A stretch of 64,000 nucleotides of DNA from Synechococcus sp. PCC 7502 (GCF_000317085.1 NC_019702.1:1456394-1520393), one strand, 5' to 3'. Positions 50,683-58,455 are shown, numbered from the stretch's first letter. Numbers and translations: made by a program. Notes: a model not told the origin generated them from the letters alone.

Positions 50683-51198
50683 TTATTTAATTCTCATTGA
50701 GTAACTGCGATCGCCCAGTCGGGCAAATTCTAAAACTTCACCTTTTTCCAAGGCTTTACGGATTGCTTCACGGTCTGGCTCACGGCTTGTTAACCGATCT
50801 GGGATGTTGGTAGTTGGGTAGTTTTCGTCAAGAATCATAGGAGCTTTGCCGCCGTTCTTGGCTAGGGTCAATCTATATCGATCTGTTTCGATGGTCTTGA
50901 GTTCGTGGGCTTGAAAGAATCGCTGTAAATTGGCTTTGAGAGCTTTTATTTTGTTCTCGTCAATCTGTGATCGCTTGCTAAGTCTATTAGCTTCTGCCTT
51001 TCTTGCATCTGCTCTAGCCTGTAATTCTTGGATCAAGGCTGCATAGTTGTCTAGCTTTTGGTCTCGTTGGGCTTCAATATTTTCAAGCCAAAACCATCGG
51101 TCTATCAATCGATCCTGTGCTTCAGGATTATCGAATAACTCCTCTAGCTGTTCTTCAAGTTCGATTAAATCTCTGGAAATTTGGATAAGTGTAGTCAT
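50683..51198 (-). CDS. Gp157-like phage protein (right arm)
   Basis: A 171-residue coiled-coil protein (IELEEQLEELFDNPEAQDRL, RADARKAEANRLSKRSQIDE) with C-terminal YRLTLAKNGGKAPMILDENY. Homologue of 31540-32061. Start at 51198 chosen because it lies 1 bp after the upstream acidic microprotein and gives the conserved MTTLIQISRDL opening. Confidence 0.8.
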   Translation of the reverse strand: MTTLIQISRDLIELEEQLEELFDNPEAQDRLIDRWFWLENIEAQRDQKLDNYAALIQELQARADARKAEANRLSKRSQIDENKIKALKANLQRFFQAHELKTIETDRYRLTLAKNGGKAPMILDENYPTTNIPDRLTSREPDREAIRKALEKGEVLEFARLGDRSYSMRIK

Positions 51199-51199
51199 T

Positions 51200-51337
51200 T
51201 TATTGGTTCCCATATCGTAAATAGTCATCCATAAGCTCGTTTTCCTCTTCTTTTAGAAATGCTTCTTTCTCTTCATCGTTTAGCTTTAAGCTCTCTAAAT
51301 CTTCATTTTCGATCTCAAAATCATCAATTATCTGCAT
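51200..51337 (-). CDS. Acidic 45-residue protein
   Basis: MQIIDDFEIENEDLESLKLN then DEEKEAFLKEEENELMDDYL: nearly half Asp/Glu. Immediately precedes the Gp157 gene with 1-bp spacing, so translation is coupled. Strongly acidic microproteins in phage-like operons can act as DNA mimics or antitoxins, but this is only suggested by composition. Confidence 0.5.
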   Translation of the reverse strand: MQIIDDFEIENEDLESLKLNDEEKEAFLKEEENELMDDYLRYGNQ

Positions 51338-51404
51338 AATGGTTAAATCCTTAATTAGGTGATGCCCTAGCCGCTCTGATAAATTGACTAGGGCTTAATT
51401 GTTT

Positions 51405-51959
51405 CTAAGCTGCGATTAAGGCTGGTTGCTCTCTGACTGGCAACATCTCACGGGTTCCGTTTGAGTCTCCCAAGATTGGGTTAGTCTGCATGAATCCGAT
51501 GATCTGGGTTAACTGCTTCTTTTCTTCTGGAGTTTTACGCTGTCTCCAATCAAACTTTACAGATTTGTATGGATCGCCTTTGCCGTTTTGGTGACTCAGG
51601 AAAGAAAGGATAAAAATACCTTCGGCGGGTTCGCCATTTTCCATCAATCGGGTAATGGTCTGGGTAAATTGAGATAGAGAGCGAGTTTTGATGTAGCTGA
51701 CACAGACTGTATTAGCTGGTAAAAACTTGCAAGTTGGAGCAGGAATGTAGAAAATCTGTAGCCACTCGGTTTGCTTGGTTTTGCCCAAGTTCCCAAAAAG
51801 TTGCTTAACTCCGATTATGGAGATTTCCATTGAGTTACCAAGAAATTCATCATCACCGATCGCTACTTGTCCAGCTTGGCAATTTAGTCTCACTGCGTAT
51901 GGATTTTGTGGAAGAAAGATAGAATCTTTGGGTTTGGTTCCAAATACTGTTAATGACAT
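51405..51959 (-). CDS. Element protein of unknown family (right arm), possible ssDNA-binding role
   Basis: A 184-residue protein with beta-rich middle (YAVRLNCQAGQVAIGDDEFL, WLQIFYIPAPTCKFLPANTV) and a conserved end (KSVKFDWRQRKTPEEKKQLT). The left arm has a broken relative at 29479-30060. Its place beside Gp157 and small regulators is where phages encode SSB or recombination proteins. The fold cannot be confirmed from sequence alone. Confidence 0.5.
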   Translation of the reverse strand: MSLTVFGTKPKDSIFLPQNPYAVRLNCQAGQVAIGDDEFLGNSMEISIIGVKQLFGNLGKTKQTEWLQIFYIPAPTCKFLPANTVCVSYIKTRSLSQFTQTITRLMENGEPAEGIFILSFLSHQNGKGDPYKSVKFDWRQRKTPEEKKQLTQIIGFMQTNPILGDSNGTREMLPVREQPALIAA

Positions 51960-52040
51960 AGTTTTATTTGTTGTTATTGTGTTGAATTGGTTGAATTGAT
52001 ACCCTAGCTTTTAGAGACATCGAGGGCGTTGGTCATTTGG

Positions 52041-52346
52041 TTAGAGATTATTAGCTATCTCTTCGATTACTCCGTCCATCTTGATCGCTTGTCCAGTGGT
52101 GCATCTGCCCCACCAAGTACCGTAATCATTGTCTAGGATTGGCTGTTTATGCTCTCTTAGCTTCTCGGCTAACCAGTTAGAGATCGACCACCATTCAAAG
52201 ATTTCTCGATACTCGTCTGTCTCTTCATCGTTTAGATTTTCGATGTCTTCGATAGAGAATAAAGAACTCTCAAAACACTTTTCGATTAGTGAGCTTTGGC
52301 ATAGATAGACATCTTCACTTACGATCCTCTCGGTTACTGCACACAT
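52041..52346 (-). CDS. Hypothetical acidic protein (101 residues)
   Basis: Contains EDVYLCQSSLIEKCFESSLF, EYREIFEWWSISNWLAEKLR and LDNDYGTWWGRCTTGQAIKM. This aromatic pattern occurs in small phage and plasmid hypothetical proteins of unknown role. It follows the 99-residue gene by 11 bp in the same operon. Confidence 0.55.
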   Translation of the reverse strand: MCAVTERIVSEDVYLCQSSLIEKCFESSLFSIEDIENLNDEETDEYREIFEWWSISNWLAEKLREHKQPILDNDYGTWWGRCTTGQAIKMDGVIEEIANNL

Positions 52347-52357
52347 GGCTATTACCT

Positions 52358-52657
52358 CTAGGCTGCTAGGATTTGATCGAAGATATGCTGATCGTATTCA
52401 TCCTCTACGGTGTGATCTGGCTTGAGCCTAGCGATCGCATTATGGAAACTATAAGCAAACAATTCATGCTTATTGGTGCCTCCTGCTGCCCAAGGCATAC
52501 ATTCTTCTAAAAGATTTTCGATAGCAGTTTCGAGCCATGCTGTGTAAATCCCTTTCAACTTGTCTAGGTCGTGGGATTCTCCGAACTCTGCCCACATTTG
52601 CTGTCTGGCTTTGAATGCTGCTGCTGCGATCGCCTGTTCTATTTTTTCGTTAGTCAT
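52358..52657 (-). CDS. Hypothetical helical protein (99 residues)
   Basis: Helical sequence (IEQAIAAAAFKARQQMWAEF, LKGIYTAWLETAIENLLEEC) ending DEYDQHIFDQILAA. No motif recognised. First gene of the minus-strand right-arm early region; promoter presumably within 52658-52750. Confidence 0.55.
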   Translation of the reverse strand: MTNEKIEQAIAAAAFKARQQMWAEFGESHDLDKLKGIYTAWLETAIENLLEECMPWAAGGTNKHELFAYSFHNAIARLKPDHTVEDEYDQHIFDQILAA

Positions 52658-52750
52658 GGTATTTTTTAAGTTAAGTAATTTGGTTTACTGCCTCTCCGAC
52701 TCTGACCAGTCTTTGAGGCTCTTTTTTTGCTCATTTCTGAATTGATAAAA

Positions 52751-53197
52751 TTATATCAAATTAGAAGCTAAAATACAAGCATTATTAATATAATCTTTTA
52801 AACTTGAATAACCTAATTGGGCTAAAACTGCGTAACCATGCTTGCAGACTCCACGCCCAAAAAACTCGGTTTGATTGCGATAATCTTCACACTCACAAGC
52901 GATCGCTGCCGCTCCCAGAACAACTGTGTAAACACTTCTTTTAGCCTCATTTTTAACGCTATAAGAACAACTTTGATAAGCATTTCGAGTAACGACTAAT
53001 CCCCGTGCTTGAGCTTTGCGGCGATCTACAAAGTGCTGCTTAAATGCTTTTTTGCTGATAAATGTAGGGCGTTTACCTTTAATCCACACCCAGACAACTT
53101 TTGCGAACTCTTGAATTTTGACTAGGGTGCGATCGCCTAAGCCTAATAACCGCTTGACTGCGGAAACTGAGTAGAGAATGTTTGAAGAAGTAACCAT
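52751..53197 (-). CDS. SWIM zinc-finger protein (intact copy)
   Basis: A 148-residue protein: N-terminal VSAVKRLLGLGDRTLVKIQE, middle GKRPTFISKKAFKQHFVDRR, and the SWIM ligands CECEDYRNQ...GVCKHGYAV. Homologous to the frameshifted gene at 2325-2733. It is divergent from the SLOG gene at 53295. Imperfect 45-bp direct repeats around TAGAAGCTAAAATACA (52762-52777 and 53239-53254) flank it. Start at 53197 chosen because the frame further upstream is AT-rich and unrelated. Confidence 0.75.
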   Translation of the reverse strand: MVTSSNILYSVSAVKRLLGLGDRTLVKIQEFAKVVWVWIKGKRPTFISKKAFKQHFVDRRKAQARGLVVTRNAYQSCSYSVKNEAKRSVYTVVLGAAAIACECEDYRNQTEFFGRGVCKHGYAVLAQLGYSSLKDYINNACILASNLI

Positions 53198-53294
53198 GTG
53201 AATAACTTTGAATGAGTATATAGATATTATAGCAAAATAGAAGCTAAAATACAATCAATAATAATATAATATAGAAAAGAAAGTAAGGAAAAAG

Positions 53295-53720
53295 ATGCAA
53301 GTGATAGGCGTAACGGGGGCAAGAAAACTAACAGCCGTAGAAATAGAACAGGTAAAGTACGAACTATGGGAATTAGACCGTGATGGAACTCACTGGCACA
53401 TAGGAGACGCTGATGGAGTGGATAAAACTGCGAGAAACTGGGTAGCTGGTGAGCAAACCCACTACAACACTGAGGGAATGCAAAAATGGCAACTAGCAGC
53501 TAGAAGTACAAAACTGGTAAAAGCACTGGCGGCAAACGGGGGAATGCTCCACGCATGGGCTAATAAACCAGCACCCGTAGGGCTAAAACCCAGTAGATGC
53601 TGGAAGTGTGCAAGCGGGTCGGGAACTTGGGGAACTGTAGCTCTGGCGGTGGGACTGGGGGTAAAAGTAGAATTGCATTGGCTGGGGGAGGAACGGGTAA
53701 AACCTGACTGGTTGCTGTAG
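53295..53720 (+). CDS. SLOG-like protein with HIGDADGVDKTA motif
   Basis: A 141-residue Rossmann-like protein: MQVIGVTGARKL, HIGDADGVDKTARNW and LHAWANKPAPVGLKPSRCWK with SGTWGTVALAVGLGV, the three SLOG/DUF2493 landmarks (nucleotide loop and closing Gly motif). It is the partner of the divergent SWIM gene, as at 1965-2733. Probably binds a nucleotide-derived ligand. A hairpin (GAGGGCTTCGCCCCCTC, near 53735-53752) follows. Confidence 0.7.
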   Translation: MQVIGVTGARKLTAVEIEQVKYELWELDRDGTHWHIGDADGVDKTARNWVAGEQTHYNTEGMQKWQLAARSTKLVKALAANGGMLHAWANKPAPVGLKPSRCWKCASGSGTWGTVALAVGLGVKVELHWLGEERVKPDWLL

Positions 53721-54313
53721 ATCAAAATTTGGGATTGAGGGCTTCGCCCCCTCTACATATACGCACTCATATTCCACCACCACACAGTAAATAAATCGGC
53801 TTTGCCGTCAATATAAATAGCGAGCGAAACACACTACAAAATCATCTCCACAGGTACTCCTGTGATAAAATCGCCCATCCTGAGCAGCGAGCCAAAATTC
53901 CGAAATGCGTAGCAACAATAAATCTTTCTGCCGTGCCTCGCGGCGTTCGAGCGTAGGGATTTTATTATTGAGCAAGTGAGGTTTGAGTTAGGGGTTATTC
54001 TTATGCGATCGCGAGAATCTAAATGTTTGAAATGGGGTGGGCGATCGCAACCCACAAATAAGCCAAAATGCACGGCTGGGTTTCCCCTGAGGGCAGTGGT
54101 GCCAGAGAGTAAAATTGAAGTGGGCTTTAGCTGACTGAAGTCAATATAATTACCATGCCGATGCTGCACCGATTCGGCTCCCGTGAGTTGAGCGAAGGCA
54201 CAATAAACCGCTACTGTCAGCGCACGATAGGAGTAGGCAGACTGGCGGATAAGTTGAATGCAGTGAATCCTTATCATTTAATGGGGGTGGCAATGATTGT
54301 ATACACATAAATA
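53721..54313. other. Non-coding-looking region at the element/chromosome junction
   Basis: Holds a terminator-like hairpin (53735-53752), a copy of the AAATCGGCTTTGCCGTC hairpin (about 53791), several GCGATC cores and a GC-richer stretch (54070-54250). A 147-codon minus-strand frame spans 53834-54277, but its composition (many Arg/Ser/Cys, no domain) and lack of a start context make it doubtful. I see no clear gene. Possibly the right boundary of the integrated region. Confidence 0.35.
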
Positions 54314-55642
54314 TTATTTGTCATACAGCAGGACTATAAACTTACTACCTTTATCTGATTCGCTGCTTACTGTGATGTTTCCTTTGTGACTGAGAGCGAT
54401 CGCCTTGGCAATTGCTAAACCCAGACCAGAACCACCTGTAGTTCGAGAACGATCGCTACTAATACGATAAAAACGCTCAAAGATTTTTTCTTGTTCTTCT
54501 GGGGCTATGCCGATGCCTGTGTCTTGGACTTCGATGATGGCATAGTGATCTTTATGGGAGAGCGTGACTGTAACTTCTCCTCCTTCATGGTTATAGCGGA
54601 TGCCATTGGCGATCAGGTTGGCAAATAGACGATAGAGTTGGTCTTCGTTTCCTGTAATTTGGATTGGGGTAGTGGAAATACTAGATTTGAGGGCGATCGC
54701 TTCAGAAACTGCTAAGGGTGCTAATTCTTCTAATAAATCATTCAGGATGTCATTTAGACAACAAGGTTGTTTTTGGGCTTGGTGTATGTGTAAATCCATG
54801 CGGGACAGTAGCAGCAAATCTTTAACCAGTTGTGACAGTCTTTGATTTTGGCGATCAATGGTTTTAAGGGTGTCTTTTGCTTCAAGTTCAGAGAGAGTAT
54901 CTTGGCGCAGGACTGATTCTGTGGTGGCTTGAATTGCGGCTAAGGGAGTCCTCAATTCGTGGGCAGCATCGGCGGTAAATTGTTGAATTTGCTGATAAGA
55001 CCGATATATAGGCTGCATGGCTTTGGCAGAGAGCCACCAACTGGCAATACTAATCAGTGATAGGGCAATCGGTACGCCAATTAATAAGGCAAGTTTCGAT
55101 TCTCCTAAATGGCGGTCATAGTCGTTGAGAGATCGCCCTACTTGAACATATCCCCAGTCTTGTCCTTGAGCAGTTTTGAGTAAAAGCGATACTTGATGAT
55201 AGCGTTCTCCTGTTTCGTCAACTATAGTCTGCCAATTTTCTGTAGAGATAACTAGAGAACTATCTGCGGGTTGAGGCTTGAGTGTGGCTAATAATTTACC
55301 TGAGAGAGAAACTAGACGCAGATAATAGCCGTCTTGATGCACTCCTCCTAGGATATGCTGCTGAGTATTTGCAGAGCGATCGCATACTTTATCCACTATA
55401 CAAAGTTTGGGTAATATCTGTTTTGAGCGATCGCTCAGTTGATTGGGAACATTTAAGTTTGGTTCGAGAATGTCATGAAATGTACCTGCTACTGAGGCTA
55501 ATTCTCGATCTAAGGATTGCCAGTGGGCGTGTGCCATTACCAGATAGGAGCCAATGCCACTGAGACATAAAATTCCTCCCATGACCCCTGCATACCAAAT
55601 GGCTAGACGAGATCGCGCTGTTAGGAAAACTTTCTCTCTCAT
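54314..55642 (-). CDS. Sensor histidine kinase (RppB/NrsS-like)
   Basis: A 442-residue protein: first membrane segment about 10-33 (LAIWYAGVMGGILCLSGIGS), periplasmic sensor of about 150 residues with two Cys (PKLCIVDKVCD), second segment about 185-205, dimerisation/phospho-acceptor FTADAAHELRTPLAAIQ, N box LFANLIANGIRYN, G boxes DTGIGI and GGSGLGLAI. Its start overlaps the regulator stop by one base. The periplasmic CxxxxxC could sense metal or redox state, as suggested by the adjoining copper island. Confidence 0.9.
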   Translation of the reverse strand: MREKVFLTARSRLAIWYAGVMGGILCLSGIGSYLVMAHAHWQSLDRELASVAGTFHDILEPNLNVPNQLSDRSKQILPKLCIVDKVCDRSANTQQHILGGVHQDGYYLRLVSLSGKLLATLKPQPADSSLVISTENWQTIVDETGERYHQVSLLLKTAQGQDWGYVQVGRSLNDYDRHLGESKLALLIGVPIALSLISIASWWLSAKAMQPIYRSYQQIQQFTADAAHELRTPLAAIQATTESVLRQDTLSELEAKDTLKTIDRQNQRLSQLVKDLLLLSRMDLHIHQAQKQPCCLNDILNDLLEELAPLAVSEAIALKSSISTTPIQITGNEDQLYRLFANLIANGIRYNHEGGEVTVTLSHKDHYAIIEVQDTGIGIAPEEQEKIFERFYRISSDRSRTTGGSGLGLAIAKAIALSHKGNITVSSESDKGSKFIVLLYDK

Positions 55643-56322
55643 TATTGGGGTTTGAGCCTATACCCTAATCCGTACACTGTCTCTATTATATCGTTGCAGC
55701 TATATTCAGCAAATTTGCGCCTTAATAATCGCATCTGAGCAGCAACCACATTACTAGAAGGTTCAGAATTGATTTCCCAGATTTGTTCAATAATTTGATC
55801 ACGGGTGAGAATTTGATTTGGAGGATGTTGGAGGAAATATTCTAATATTTGAAACTCTTTGGCGGTAAGTGGCACGACTGTATTTTGAATGGAAATTGAG
55901 GAGGTGCTGTAGTCAAGGGTCAAATTGCCGACTTGCAGATTTTGAGTTTGAAATTGGGGCGATCGCCTAGCTAAAGCTCTTACTCTTGCCAGTAATTCGG
56001 GGGTGTTGAAGGGTTTGATTAAATAATCGTCGGCACCTGCATCTAGTCCTTGTACTTTGTCTTCGATCCCATCTTTAGCAGTCAACATCAAAATGGGGAG
56101 TGAACTAGATTGAGAACGCAAACGCCGACATAGCTCAATGCCTGTAAGTTTGGGTAGCATCCAATCAAAAATGCCCACTTGGTATTGTGTCCATTTATAT
56201 TCTAAATAATTCCATGCTTCCAGTCCATCTTGCGCCCAATCCACCACATATTTTTCTTGGTTGAGCGTATGCTGAATAGCTTTGCCTAAGTCGGGTTCAT
56301 CTTCTACTAGGAGGATTCTCAT
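55642..56322 (-). CDS. OmpR-family response regulator (RppA/NrsR-like)
   Basis: A 226-residue protein: MRILLVEDEPDLGKAIQHTL, phospho-acceptor in VGIFDWMLPKLTG, switch residues MLTAKDG and LIKPFNTPELLARVR, and a winged helix (PLTAKEFQILEYFLQHPPNQ, VVAAQMRLLRRKF). It is preceded by a coupled 51-residue ORF and followed by its kinase. Direct repeats ATGAAA-N5-ATGAAA at 56510 and at 57178-57223 are candidate binding sites, implying autoregulation and control of the metal genes. Confidence 0.9.
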   Translation of the reverse strand: MRILLVEDEPDLGKAIQHTLNQEKYVVDWAQDGLEAWNYLEYKWTQYQVGIFDWMLPKLTGIELCRRLRSQSSSLPILMLTAKDGIEDKVQGLDAGADDYLIKPFNTPELLARVRALARRSPQFQTQNLQVGNLTLDYSTSSISIQNTVVPLTAKEFQILEYFLQHPPNQILTRDQIIEQIWEINSEPSSNVVAAQMRLLRRKFAEYSCNDIIETVYGLGYRLKPQ

Positions 56323-56474
56323 ATTTCGACACGAATTAAGCTAATAAAAATAGGTTCTTGATTGCCTTGTAATTGGACTGAAATTGCCCCGTCCCAAATC
56401 CGCTCCGTTTTAGCTTTGATGCCGTGAATATAAAAGTTGAATTTTGTGTCCAAGTCATACTTTTGCTCCATCAT
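56319..56474 (-). CDS. 51-residue protein coupled to the response regulator
   Basis: MMEQKYDLDTKFNFYIHGIK, AKTERIWDGAISVQLQGNQE and PIFISLIRVEI. Its stop overlaps the regulator ATG as ATGA. The sequence looks like a small beta-hairpin protein. It is too short for simple gene calls but the overlap supports it. It could modulate the two-component pair. Confidence 0.5.
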   Translation of the reverse strand: MMEQKYDLDTKFNFYIHGIKAKTERIWDGAISVQLQGNQEPIFISLIRVEI

Positions 56475-56509
56475 TGCTAACACACCAAGTTTTAGATTAG
56501 AAGGTGAAT

Positions 56510-56526
56510 ATGAAATTAGGATGAAA
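56510..56526. promoter_or_regulatory. Response-regulator box 1 (ATGAAA-N5-ATGAAA)
   Basis: ATGAAATTAGGATGAAA, a direct repeat with 11-bp period, 36 bp upstream of the start of the coupled ORF leading the regulator-kinase operon. Two matching boxes lie at 57178-57194 and 57207-57223. OmpR-family regulators commonly bind such 11-bp-spaced repeats. Confidence 0.65.
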
Positions 56527-56553
56527 TGAGGAAGTTGATTTTTTTGCGATCGC

Positions 56554-57012
56554 CTATTTACTCTGATAGCCCAACATCTGATGTTTAGCCATGTACAAAA
56601 CTAAAGGCGGCAGGATTATCCATTGCAGGAGTGGCAGCCAGCTAATGTTAAACACTGGCACAAGTAGCACTGAAACGCCGTAAAGTTTGGCAATGTGAAC
56701 GCGATAAATTTCTGAAATGAAGGTATACATCCAACCTAGAGCCGTAAATAGAACTATTGATTTCCAAGTTGGGCTAAGCATCCATTGACGCGATCTATAT
56801 AATCCAGAGATCGCCCAGCCACTAATCACAGTGATTACTCCGTCTCCCACAGTGCAGTGGGTAATGTAGTTGACCTTGTCTGACAAAGAAGGCATGGCGT
56901 AGAAGTCAAAGTATGGAGATTGCCAAACTTCATAGACAAAGTGCATTAAAAAGGCGAATAAAAATAAGTTTGTTTCTGGGGCAGCCAGAATGTGGGCGAT
57001 TAACTTCTTCAT
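56554..57012 (-). CDS. Multi-pass membrane protein of the metal island
   Basis: A 152-residue protein with about four membrane segments (LFLFAFLMHFVYEVWQSPYF, VGDGVITVISGWAISGLY, SIVLFTALGWMYTFISEIYR, LQWIILPPLVLYMA). Family not recognised; similar proteins sit by metal-resistance genes. Its ATG overlaps the stop of the upstream 41-residue ORF. Probably driven by the promoter carrying boxes 2 and 3. Confidence 0.65.
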   Translation of the reverse strand: MKKLIAHILAAPETNLFLFAFLMHFVYEVWQSPYFDFYAMPSLSDKVNYITHCTVGDGVITVISGWAISGLYRSRQWMLSPTWKSIVLFTALGWMYTFISEIYRVHIAKLYGVSVLLVPVFNISWLPLLQWIILPPLVLYMAKHQMLGYQSK

Positions 57013-57134
57013 CTTTCTTTAGGATTTGAGATGGAGTTTGATGGTTGACTGGGCAGTGTTTTCATGTCACTTAGTCCCCAAGCGATGGTCAGGATGATCA
57101 CCAAACAGTAGCCAAGTATTTCGAGCCGAGTCAT
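57009..57134 (-). CDS. 41-residue single-pass membrane peptide
   Basis: MTRLEILGYCLVIILTIAWG then LSDMKTLPSQPSNSISNPKE. One membrane segment with a short polar tail. The TGA overlaps the next ATG (ATGA), supporting co-translation with the membrane protein downstream. Unknown role. Confidence 0.5.
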   Translation of the reverse strand: MTRLEILGYCLVIILTIAWGLSDMKTLPSQPSNSISNPKER

Positions 57135-57177
57135 AGAGCAGATTTTTAACTATTTAGCCACAAAATAACGCAACAAA

Positions 57178-57223
57178 ATGAAATCAGGATGAAAAGTCAT
57201 TTAGAATTTCATTCCCATTTCAT
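57178..57223. promoter_or_regulatory. Response-regulator boxes 2 and 3
   Basis: Box 2, ATGAAATCAGGATGAAA (57178-57194), is on the plus strand. Box 3 (57207-57223) is on the minus strand and reads ATGAAATGGGAATGAAA. Both match box 1 at all but a few central bases. They lie between the divergent 57134 peptide gene and the MerR promoter, so phosphorylated regulator could control both sides. Confidence 0.65.
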
Positions 57224-57244
57224 AATTGCCTGTAAAAATAGGGC

Positions 57245-57276
57245 TTGACTCTCCACTCAACCAGAGAGTGTATAAA
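57245..57276 (+). promoter_or_regulatory. MerR-type promoter (20-bp spacer with dyad)
   Basis: -35 TTGACT (57245-57250) and -10 TATAAA (57271-57276) are 20 bp apart, longer than normal, with dyad ACTCTC/GAGAGT (57248-57253 and 57264-57269) between them. This is the classical geometry of metal-activated MerR promoters and lies just before the MerR gene, implying autoregulation of the operon. Confidence 0.8.
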
Positions 57277-57317
57277 TTACTTACTTGAGAAATCGGGTGC
57301 TTTTAGGAGGTTTCAAT

Positions 57318-57755
57318 ATGCTCGCGATCGCTAAATCAGTACAAAGTTTGGATTTGCTGCAAATTGGTAGCGTTGCTGATCGCAGTAATGTGCCGATTAA
57401 AACCATTCGCTACTACGAAGAAATTGGCTTGCTAAAGTCATCAGGGCGGACGGAAGGAAAGTTTCGTTTATTTGCCCCAGATGTAATTAAGCGAATTGGC
57501 TTCATTAAAAGGTTGCAGAAACTGGGCTTGAGCCTCCAAGAGATTGCCGAGATTTTACAAGTTTACGATCAAGGGCTAACTCCCTGTGAGGAAATTGAGC
57601 AACGCCTGAAGGGGCAAATCCTTGAGATTGATCGCCATATTGCCGAACTAACAACTTTACGCGGTGAGATTAGCAATTTGCTCAAAGACTGGATACCTGT
57701 GCAAGGACTAGAGGCAGGAAAAATTTGTCCGATATTACAGAAAGATGATTTTTAG
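57318..57755 (+). CDS. MerR-family metal-responsive regulator
   Basis: A 145-residue protein. The start follows AGGAGG by seven bases; a TTG start at 57285 would be too close to the -10 box. HTH: IGSVADRSNVPIKTIRYYEE, FAPDVIKRIGFIKRLQKLGL. Dimer helix opens with LTPCEEIEQRL (Cys equivalent to the metal Cys of MerR/ZntR), and a second Cys is near the C-terminus (GKICPIL). Two separated Cys fit thiophilic or divalent metals; copper is suggested by the downstream genes, not proved. Confidence 0.85.
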   Translation: MLAIAKSVQSLDLLQIGSVADRSNVPIKTIRYYEEIGLLKSSGRTEGKFRLFAPDVIKRIGFIKRLQKLGLSLQEIAEILQVYDQGLTPCEEIEQRLKGQILEIDRHIAELTTLRGEISNLLKDWIPVQGLEAGKICPILQKDDF

Positions 57756-57760
57756 AAGTT

Positions 57761-58399
57761 ATGAACAAATCAAACAAAATATTGCGTAAACGTCCTTCTC
57801 ATTTTTGGGAAAAAGTTAGAGAACACATTTGGCTAGTTTTTCCATTTGGGATCGTGGCGATCGTGGTGATATTAGCAATTGTCAACAATAAACCACAGAT
57901 ATTTGAGCCATTTGAGATAACTACCCAAGGCAATCCCCTTCCACCTTTGAAAGCTGGGGTTATTCTTGCTGGTAAAACATTCCCAAACTTGGGGCAGAAG
58001 CACATTCCAGAAGGAGAACGAGTTACTTATAATTCCAATCCTCCCACATCTGGATCGCACTATCAGATACCTGCGGCTTGGGGAATTTATAGCTCAAACC
58101 CGCCTGTTGATGAGCGTTTAGTGCATAACCTTGAACATGGTGGCATTATTATTAGCTACAATCCTGACCTGATTAAGACTGAGGATTTAGAAAAGGTAAA
58201 AGCTCAGGCAAGAGAATTAAGAGCAGTCAATCCCCGCCTAATTGTGGTTCCGAGAACAAGTATTGATACGGCGATCGCTCTAACTGCTTGGGGATACTTG
58301 CAAAAGCTTCAAGGTTATGACTCTCAGGCTATAAAGACATTTTATGATGCTCATATTGCTCGCAGCCCTGAATGTCAGAACGGATTATGTCCGATTTAA
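57761..58399 (+). CDS. DUF3105 membrane-anchored protein
   Basis: A 212-residue protein: N-terminal membrane segment (LVFPFGIVAIVVILAIVNNK), then periplasmic DUF3105 with YNSNPPTSGSHYQIPAAWGI, DERLVHNLEHGGIIISYNPD and a C-terminal Cys pair (ARSPECQNGLCPI). The His-rich HNLEHGG motif could bind metal. Only 5 bp after the MerR gene, same operon. Function unknown in the family. Confidence 0.8.
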   Translation: MNKSNKILRKRPSHFWEKVREHIWLVFPFGIVAIVVILAIVNNKPQIFEPFEITTQGNPLPPLKAGVILAGKTFPNLGQKHIPEGERVTYNSNPPTSGSHYQIPAAWGIYSSNPPVDERLVHNLEHGGIIISYNPDLIKTEDLEKVKAQARELRAVNPRLIVVPRTSIDTAIALTAWGYLQKLQGYDSQAIKTFYDAHIARSPECQNGLCPI

Positions 58400-58415
58400 T
58401 CTTTATACCTAAAAA

Positions 58416-58455
58416 AGTTGGTCAACCCTCTATCTTACTAGAGAGTAGGTTGAAT
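58416..58455. promoter_or_regulatory. Second dyad with CTCT/AGAGAGT elements
   Basis: TCAACCCTCTATCTTACTAG and GAGAGTAGGTTGA form interrupted arms (TCAACC with GGTTGA, CTCTA with TAGAG). The AGAGAGT half equals that of the MerR promoter dyad at 57264. It could be a second regulator site ahead of the DUF305 gene, or a terminator of the MerR-DUF3105 unit. The spacing to a -10 is not clear. Confidence 0.4.

Noticed and set aside
53834-54277. 147-residue minus-strand ORF
   Set aside because: Odd composition, no domain, weak start, and it overlaps hairpin-rich DNA; more likely non-coding.
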